Source of the DNA: Candidatus Roizmanbacteria bacterium CG10_big_fil_rev_8_21_14_0_10_45_7
GTDB lineage: Bacteria > Patescibacteriota > Microgenomatia > UBA1406
Direction: 5' to 3'
DNA: 9,894 nt
Assembly: GCA_002793745.1 (NCBI GenBank)
Contig: PFEE01000024.1
Coordinates: 1 to 9,894, forward strand
The notes below the pieces were generated by a model. It did no database searches. It had not been told where the DNA came from and worked only from the letters and a program-made list of their open reading frames with translations. A program made the translations under genes and the position numbers. How positions within the stretch are numbered: position 1 is the first letter of the stretch; each line of letters opens with the position of its first letter. Positions 6,030 through 9,894 of the stretch are shown piece by piece.

Positions 6030-6967
6030 CAACGCGCAAGAAAATCACCTCTTTTTTGTATAATACGTTTCGCAGTTATGGCATTGATATCCGCCGGGTT
6101 AAAGAGAATCTGTCGATGCGTGGTGAACCGTTTGAATACCAGGTAGGCACCTATACTCTATTGTTTCCTCCGGGCCATGCACTCCCCTCTATGCAGGAGC
6201 GCTCACCCGAATATGGATTAGTATTGACGCGTCTGGCAGCAGCATTACAGAAACATAACGGCACGTATGCCGCTATTGATATTGGCGCCAATGTGGGTGA
6301 CAGTACGGCATTTATTAAAACCGGCGCGGATGTTCCAATCTATTGCATTGAAGGACATAAGCCATACCTTGAATATCTTATGCGCAATGTGATTCAGTGG
6401 AAAGATGTTGAAGTGTTTCCCTCTTTTGTCAGCGATAAGCGCGGCATTGCCAACAACATGTCTATTGAAGAAAATCAGGGCACGATTCGGCTTATGAACG
6501 CAAAAGGCTCATTTGCTGCATCATTTATTACCCTTGATCAATTTGTTAATGAACATCAACAGGCCGATCATGCAAAGTTGCTAAAAATCGATACCGATGG
6601 ATATGATCTGCGCGTACTTATGGGAGGAATGCAGTATCTTAAGAAAACAAAACCAGTTATTTTTTTTGAATATGTAAAAATGTATTGGGAACGGCCCGAA
6701 GATGGATTGTTAATGCTTAAGCGGTTGCGCAAACTAGGCTATTACGAAGCACTTTTTTACGACTGTTTTGGTGAATTGGTAATGGCAACAAATTTAGACA
6801 ATACTCAGGTAATTGAATCGCTCGATGACTATATTACTCGCGGTGAACCGGCAATTGGATATTATGATGTATGCTTGTTTCATACTAACGATAGCAGATT
6901 AGCAAAACAGTTTATATCAAACGAACGTGCCTACTACAAAAAAGCTCGGCGTACTGCTCGTAACTAA
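6026..6967 (+). CDS. FkbM family SAM-dependent methyltransferase
   Basis: This 313-residue methyltransferase of the FkbM class probably O-methylates a sugar of a surface glycan. SAM-binding motif I is AIDIGANVGDSTAFI (83-97), followed by an acidic residue after the second strand (CIEGHKPYLEYL, 107-118). LLKIDTDGYDLRVLMGG (185-201) and FFEYVKMYW (213-221) are the conserved FkbM blocks. The family was named for a macrolide O-methyltransferase, but bacterial members next to glycosyltransferases usually act on glycans. The start overlaps the stop of the dehydratase remnant (ATGA), and the end overlaps the glycosyltransferase by 41 nt, which suggests coupled translation. A basic tail (KKARRTARN) ends the protein, and the glycosyltransferase start lies within this region in another frame. 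The class is firm; the substrate is unknown. Confidence 0.92.
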   Translation: MTTRKKITSFLYNTFRSYGIDIRRVKENLSMRGEPFEYQVGTYTLLFPPGHALPSMQERSPEYGLVLTRLAAALQKHNGTYAAIDIGANVGDSTAFIKTGADVPIYCIEGHKPYLEYLMRNVIQWKDVEVFPSFVSDKRGIANNMSIEENQGTIRLMNAKGSFAASFITLDQFVNEHQQADHAKLLKIDTDGYDLRVLMGGMQYLKKTKPVIFFEYVKMYWERPEDGLLMLKRLRKLGYYEALFYDCFGELVMATNLDNTQVIESLDDYITRGEPAIGYYDVCLFHTNDSRLAKQFISNERAYYKKARRTARN

Positions 6968-8150
6968 CCACCTACGGTTGGGCTGCACCACCAAAACATT
7001 TTTAACCTACGAGAAATATCTAGATAGAAAAATATTTGACGTGCATCGATTTATTCTTGAGAAGGAAGAATGGAATATAAAAAAATTACTCAATCTTATT
7101 GAGCGCAATACTATCCGAGTTGTGGTTACCAACAGCATATATTACGAAACGGGCAAACGATATACCGACGTGATTCATTTTTTGAAAATGTGTCAGAAAA
7201 ACAATATACGGGTTATTGATATTACCCATTTTAGTAAGGTAGATGGAGCGGTTGATGCATTACTAGACGCGCGATTGTTTGTTTCGTCAATATGCCGTCT
7301 AGTCTATGTATATAGGCTCAGTCAATCGGGTCATGAGCTGGAATATCAGGAAAAGTTTCACGTGCTACATAACCCGCTTGATACCAAAAAACTGGATAAT
7401 TTTGTCATTGGTAAAAACCAGAAGGGAGCACTGCGAAAAAAATTAGGCATTCCACATAACGTTTTTTTAATCGGAAGATTTGGCAGGAGCGACCATGATA
7501 AGTGGGACGATATGGTTGTGCGCATTTTGCCATTTTTACTAAGGAAGAATAAAAACTTTTTTATCCTGTTGCAGGCAAAACCAGATGTATATAATCCACA
7601 AATTTTCACCCGTTTTTCACACAACATTCTGAGTTTGCCGGAAACAAATAATGAAAAAGAAATTGCGCAGCATATGCAACTTTGTGACGCATTACTGCAG
7701 ACAAGCCGTATTGGAGAGTCGTTTGGCTGTGCCATTGCCGAAGGTATGTACTACGGAAAGCCTATCGTGACAAGCTCAACCGATTTTCGTGCTCCCACTC
7801 CGTTTGAACGTGATAATGGCCAGCTCGAATTAGTAGAAGATCAAAAAAATGGCTTTATTTGTCAAAACCCAAAAGAAGCAGCAGAAGCCATCGCACGTTT
7901 GCATGATAATGAAAAAATCTATAACCGTATAGCCAGAGCTAATAGTGAAAAAGCGCGTTTACTATTTGATGCGCGCAAGCTTACTCAATTACTTCAGGAT
8001 CATATAGTGGGAAAACGTATGGTGCCAACACAGAACCTATCCATGGAGGAATATAACAAGTGCGTAAAACCTGAATCACAAGAATATCTTATGTCCTTGT
8101 GGATTGGGCATATGGTGATGAAAATACAGCGGAAGCTGGGTTTTGTGTGA
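6927..8150 (+). CDS. GT-B glycosyltransferase (GT4-like)
   Basis: This 407-residue, probably cytoplasmic or membrane-associated glycosyltransferase would transfer a sugar from an NDP-sugar to a glycan acceptor. The N-terminal Rossmann half starts LGVLLVTNHLRLGCTTKTF (7-25), where the loop replaces the common GG motif of GT4 enzymes. The C-terminal half begins with FLIGRFGRSDHDKW (180-193), the donor phosphate loop. ESFGCAIAE (264-272) is the Ex7E donor-binding motif, followed by YYGKPIVTSS (275-284). Near the end, NGFICQNPKEAAEAIARL (308-325) is the usual C-terminal segment. The start is a GTG at 6927 inside the FkbM gene; no ATG precedes the first strand. No signal peptide is seen. The stop overlaps the predicted promoter of the tRNA gene. 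The family call is strong; donor and acceptor are unknown. Confidence 0.9.
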   Translation: MPTTKKLGVLLVTNHLRLGCTTKTFLTYEKYLDRKIFDVHRFILEKEEWNIKKLLNLIERNTIRVVVTNSIYYETGKRYTDVIHFLKMCQKNNIRVIDITHFSKVDGAVDALLDARLFVSSICRLVYVYRLSQSGHELEYQEKFHVLHNPLDTKKLDNFVIGKNQKGALRKKLGIPHNVFLIGRFGRSDHDKWDDMVVRILPFLLRKNKNFFILLQAKPDVYNPQIFTRFSHNILSLPETNNEKEIAQHMQLCDALLQTSRIGESFGCAIAEGMYYGKPIVTSSTDFRAPTPFERDNGQLELVEDQKNGFICQNPKEAAEAIARLHDNEKIYNRIARANSEKARLLFDARKLTQLLQDHIVGKRMVPTQNLSMEEYNKCVKPESQEYLMSLWIGHMVMKIQRKLGFV

Positions 8151-8156
8151 TAGAAT
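8148..8156 (+). promoter_or_regulatory. extended -10 box for tRNA-Gln
   Basis: TGATAGAAT (TGn plus TAGAAT) begins with the stop codon of the glycosyltransferase and ends 9 nt before the mature tRNA 5' end. Transcription would start around 8163, leaving a 5' leader of only 2-4 nt for RNase P to remove. No clear -35 is visible at 17 nt. Confidence 0.5.
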
Positions 8157-8165
8157 AAAAACATT

Positions 8166-8236
8166 TGCGGGGTAGATTAAAGGTAAATCGATGCGCTCTG
8201 GACGCATAAATCGGGGTTCAAGTCCCTGCCCCGCAG
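8166..8236 (+). tRNA. tRNA-Gln (anticodon CUG)
   Basis: The sequence folds as a full cloverleaf. The acceptor is TGCGGGG (8166-8172) with CCCCGCA (8229-8235), followed by discriminator G at 8236. The D stem is GATT/AATC with a GG-containing loop (8175-8189). The anticodon stem is ATGCG/CGCAT (8191-8207), with loop CTCTGGA and anticodon CTG at 8198-8200. The variable loop has 4 nt. The T stem is CGGGG/CCCTG around the loop TTCAAGT (8212-8228), with one G-T pair. The weak U1-A72 pair and G73 are known identity features of tRNA-Gln, which agrees with the anticodon. CCA is not encoded and must be added after transcription. It reads CAG codons. Confidence 0.93.
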
Positions 8237-8240
8237 CTCG

Positions 8241-8302
8241 TAGAGTCCCTTTCCGAATGCAATGAGGATTAGGGATTCTAGATCCCGAGTGAAACGAGGG
8301 AT
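8241..8302 (+). repeat. hairpin-rich spacer after tRNA-Gln, with competing stems
   Basis: Segments A (TAGAGTCCCT, 8241-8250) and B (AGGGATTCTA, 8271-8280) can form a 10-bp stem with one G-U pair. Segment C (ATCCC, 8282-8286) pairs with D (GGGAT, 8298-8302), and between them GAGTGAAACGA gives tandem G-A contacts plus a GT-GAA-AC mini-hairpin. B can instead pair with C, and A with D, so the folds exclude each other. No T run follows, so it is not an ordinary terminator. It could be an interspersed repeat, a tRNA 3' trailer structure or a leader element of the GNAT gene. The rest of the spacer (8303-8355) holds no gene that I can support. Confidence 0.45.
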
Positions 8303-8355
8303 AGTGTTGAGTTATTATCATGGATAAAACATAAAGAATACTGTAACGCATACAC

Positions 8356-8793
8356 ATGAACATAATAATCGAAGAAATGTCCCGCAAACAACTCGACGAA
8401 GTAGTTGACTTATTTTTTAATACGTTTACTCAAGTTGGTGAAGAGTGGAATCGTGAGAATGCAAAAAAACATATTGAGGAAAGTTTTTTTGGCGAGTGCC
8501 ATTTTGTTGCAAAAGAAAAGAACAAAATAATTGGTGTACTATTGGCCTTCCCGCTTACAAAAGTAGCAGGAACAGAGTTGTTTATTGATACGATTGCGGT
8601 GCGCCCTGATTATCAAAAAATGGGAATTGGCACCATGCTCATCAATAAGGCATTTGAGTATGTAAGGTTGCATGGATTTGTTGCGGTAAGTCTTCAGGCG
8701 AACAAAAAACTGCAATCATACCACTGGTATAAGTCATTGGGATTATCCGAAACGGGATGGATAGAATTAATCAAACTTAAGAAAGATTTGTAA
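8356..8793 (+). CDS. GNAT family N-acetyltransferase
   Basis: This 145-residue acetyl-CoA-dependent acetyltransferase has a typical GNAT length. The core motif A, FIDTIAVRPDYQKMGIGTML (76-95), contains the acetyl-CoA pyrophosphate loop QKMGIG (87-92, the Q/RxxGxG/A pattern). The later YHWYKSLGL (122-130) matches the usual motif B ending, where a Tyr often serves as the general acid. The substrate is unknown; the best guess is a small molecule or a protein N-terminus. No Shine-Dalgarno site precedes the ATG, and the promoter is unclear: TACTGT at 8339-8344 is a weak -10. The stop codon directly abuts the ATG of the next gene, so the two are probably translated from one message. Confidence 0.92.
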   Translation: MNIIIEEMSRKQLDEVVDLFFNTFTQVGEEWNRENAKKHIEESFFGECHFVAKEKNKIIGVLLAFPLTKVAGTELFIDTIAVRPDYQKMGIGTMLINKAFEYVRLHGFVAVSLQANKKLQSYHWYKSLGLSETGWIELIKLKKDL

Positions 8794-9717
8794 ATGTACT
8801 ATATTTACATTTTGCGTACCTCTGCCAATACCTTATATATCGGCCAGACGAATAACCTAGAGCGAAGACTAAAAGAGCATTTTGATAAGAAATCAAAGGC
8901 TGCAAAATACACCCGGTCATTTGAAACGCTTACGTTGGTGTACCAAGAAGAATATGAAACCAGGAACGAGGTAATGCGCAGAGAGCGGCAGGTAAAAAAA
9001 TGGCCGAAAGCAAAAAAGGAAGCGCTTATTACCGGCAGTATAAAAAGCAAGATGAAAGACGTAATTACAGATGTATCCATACTGGGAGCAGGAGATATGG
9101 CTAAGGGCATTGGTACGAGACTGGTAGCTGGGGGGAATAATGTGACGTTTTTTGATAGAAATACAGAAAAAGCACAAGGGCTTCAAAAAGAATTAACACA
9201 GGTTGCTACCGGCGAAGTGGTCGTCGCCTCAAAAAGACTTGGAGAATCCCTTTCAGGTGAAATTGTCATCCTAGCTATTCCTTATGAGGCCGTTCCTGGT
9301 GTAATAGAACAATACGGGGACGAATTGGTTGGGAAAATCTTAGTTGACATCACAAATCCAGTCAATTTTGAAAACTTCACTCTTACCACTCCCCCAGGTA
9401 GCTCTGCGGCAGAGGAAATAGCAAAAATGGTGCCTGGCAATACTAAAGTTGTAAAATCATTTAATACCACGTTTTCGGGCACTTTAGTAGAAGGGGTTAT
9501 CAACGGTAAGCCTCTTGATGTGTTTATTGCAGGCGATAATAATGAAGCAAAGGGTGTAGTTGCGAATCTTATTGAGTCCGGTGGCCTTCGCGCCATAGAT
9601 GCAGGCCCCCTAGAAAGTGCTCGAGCATTGGAAGGTATGCAGCTTATCCATATTAGACTACAAGAACAGTTAGGAACCAATTGGATGAGTGGCATTCAGA
9701 TAACCTCTGAGGTATAA
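8794..9717 (+). CDS. GIY-YIG (URI) nuclease domain fused to COG2085-type NADP-binding oxidoreductase
   Basis: This 307-residue frame contains two whole proteins. Residues 1-86 are a small GIY-YIG domain: YYIYIL (2-7), LYIGQTN (14-20), Arg24/Arg25, His29 and the catalytic-type Glu64 in MRRERQVKKWPKAKKE, the common layout of stand-alone URI-type nucleases of about 80-95 residues. Residues 87-307, starting at an internal Met (ATG at 9052), are a complete Rossmann protein: VSILGAGDMAKGIG (92-105), FFDRNTEKA, VILAIPYEAV, VDITNPVNF and KSFNTTF, as in F420-dependent NADP reductase-like or dinucleotide-binding proteins (COG2085). No stop separates them. TATAAA (9039-9044) lies 7 nt before ATG 9052, so the oxidoreductase may also be made alone. 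A truncated second GIY-YIG copy follows, which suggests that rearrangement created the fusion. Both domain calls are strong; whether one fused protein is made is uncertain. Confidence 0.85.
   Translation: MYYIYILRTSANTLYIGQTNNLERRLKEHFDKKSKAAKYTRSFETLTLVYQEEYETRNEVMRRERQVKKWPKAKKEALITGSIKSKMKDVITDVSILGAGDMAKGIGTRLVAGGNNVTFFDRNTEKAQGLQKELTQVATGEVVVASKRLGESLSGEIVILAIPYEAVPGVIEQYGDELVGKILVDITNPVNFENFTLTTPPGSSAAEEIAKMVPGNTKVVKSFNTTFSGTLVEGVINGKPLDVFIAGDNNEAKGVVANLIESGGLRAIDAGPLESARALEGMQLIHIRLQEQLGTNWMSGIQITSEV
9039..9044 (+). promoter_or_regulatory. internal -10 box before the oxidoreductase ATG at 9052
   Basis: TATAAA lies in the last codons of the GIY-YIG part and ends 7 nt before ATG 9052, the same spacing as TATACT before the gene at 2535. 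If active, it gives a leaderless mRNA for a 221-residue stand-alone oxidoreductase, which is the normal length for that family. The region is AT-rich and no -35 is evident, so chance is possible. Confidence 0.35.
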
Positions 9718-9742
9718 AAGCAGTATTTTTTTGCATAAATAG

Positions 9743-9894
9743 AAATCAAAGGCTGCAAAATACACCCGGTCATTTGAAACACTTACCTTGGTATATCAGG
9801 AAGAATACGAAACCAGGAGTGAGGCTATGCGCAGGGAGGTAGAGCTTAAAAGATTGCCAAAGGCAAAAAAAGAGGAATTAGTAAGCGCTTATTT
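9743..9894 (+). pseudogene. second GIY-YIG copy, 5'-truncated (continues past window)
   Basis: From 9743 to the window end the frame reads KSKAAKYTRSFETLTL, then QEEYETRSEAMRRE and LPKAKKEELV. This is the same as residues 33 onward of the GIY-YIG domain at 8794, with a few substitutions. A TAG stop lies directly upstream in frame (9740-9742). There is no start codon before the homology, and the YIYIL and YIG motifs are missing, so it cannot make a GIY-YIG nuclease. The first 40 bases of the shared block (9741-9780) are identical to 8888-8927. The next 58 differ at 11 positions, many of them third-codon changes. It looks like the tail of a paralogue that was once under selection and is now cut off. 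Its 3' end lies outside the window. Confidence 0.75.

Noticed and set aside
7358..7735. 125-codon minus-strand frame inside the glycosyltransferase
   Set aside because: It is antisense to a well-supported GT-B gene and shows no domain pattern. Other long antisense frames (for example 4895-5188, 9282-9695 -) were rejected for the same reason.
8217..8302. tRNA-Gln 3' end as a phage or element attachment site
   Set aside because: There is no integrase, and no second copy of the tRNA 3' end is visible downstream in the window.
9712..9735. T run after the oxidoreductase (9724-9730) as an intrinsic terminator
   Set aside because: Only a very weak stem (GCA...TGC) precedes or encloses it, with no GC-rich hairpin.
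1..9894. Alternative genetic code (TGA read as Gly or Trp)
   Set aside because: TGA ends the glycosyltransferase, the Nudix gene and the dehydratase remnant at sensible points, and full-length domains need no TGA readthrough.
1..9894. CRISPR array, insertion sequence, toxin-antitoxin pair or phage module
   Set aside because: There are no regularly spaced repeats, transposase motifs, terminal inverted repeats or recognisable toxin or capsid proteins.

Overview
This is a tightly packed bacterial chromosome segment. The gene complement (small housekeeping enzymes, a DUF1761 membrane protein, FkbM and GT-B surface-glycan enzymes, a URI-type GIY-YIG protein) suggests a reduced-genome lineage such as the Candidate Phyla Radiation/Patescibacteria. 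Supporting traits are near-absent Shine-Dalgarno sites, overlapping genes, and -10 boxes placed right in front of start codons. The lineage is an inference from style and cannot be proved without a search. TGA is used as a stop codon, so the TGA=Gly code of Gracilibacteria/SR1 is unlikely.

Layout. (1) 1-307, +: 3' end of a mannose-1-phosphate guanylyltransferase gene. (2) 300-2245, -: a glycolytic pair, enolase followed 2 nt later by a dPGM-like phosphoglycerate mutase homologue that lacks the second catalytic His. (3) 2246-2534: a gap between divergent genes with promoters for both sides and two tiny hydrophobic ORFs of doubtful status. (4) 2535-3797, +: a GlmU/ST0452-like sugar nucleotidyltransferase with a left-handed beta-helix, overlapping at its 3' end a convergent pair (Nudix hydrolase and DUF1761 membrane protein, 3763-4681, -). 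(5) 4716-5804, +: D-alanine--D-alanine ligase, divergent from the DUF1761 gene across a 34-nt gap with overlapping -10 boxes. (6) 5829-8150, +: a three-gene run made of an internally deleted pterin-4a-carbinolamine dehydratase remnant, an FkbM methyltransferase (ATGA overlap) and a GT-B glycosyltransferase (41-nt overlap). (7) 8166-8236: tRNA-Gln(CUG), followed by a hairpin-rich spacer. (8) 8356-9894, +: a GNAT acetyltransferase, then an abutting GIY-YIG domain fused in frame to a COG2085-type NADP-binding oxidoreductase, then a 5'-truncated second copy of the same GIY-YIG gene running off the window.

How the genes fit together. The guanylyltransferase, the GlmU-like enzyme, the FkbM methyltransferase and the GT-B transferase are all plausible parts of envelope glycan synthesis, with Ddl supplying peptidoglycan precursor. 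The mutase homologue and enolase would cover 3-phosphoglycerate to phosphoenolpyruvate. The most unusual parts are the GIY-YIG/oxidoreductase/GIY-YIG arrangement, the deleted carbinolamine dehydratase, the altered mutase active site and the repeated leaderless-type promoter layout. I found no CRISPR array, transposase, integrase or phage module, and no clear new multi-gene system.
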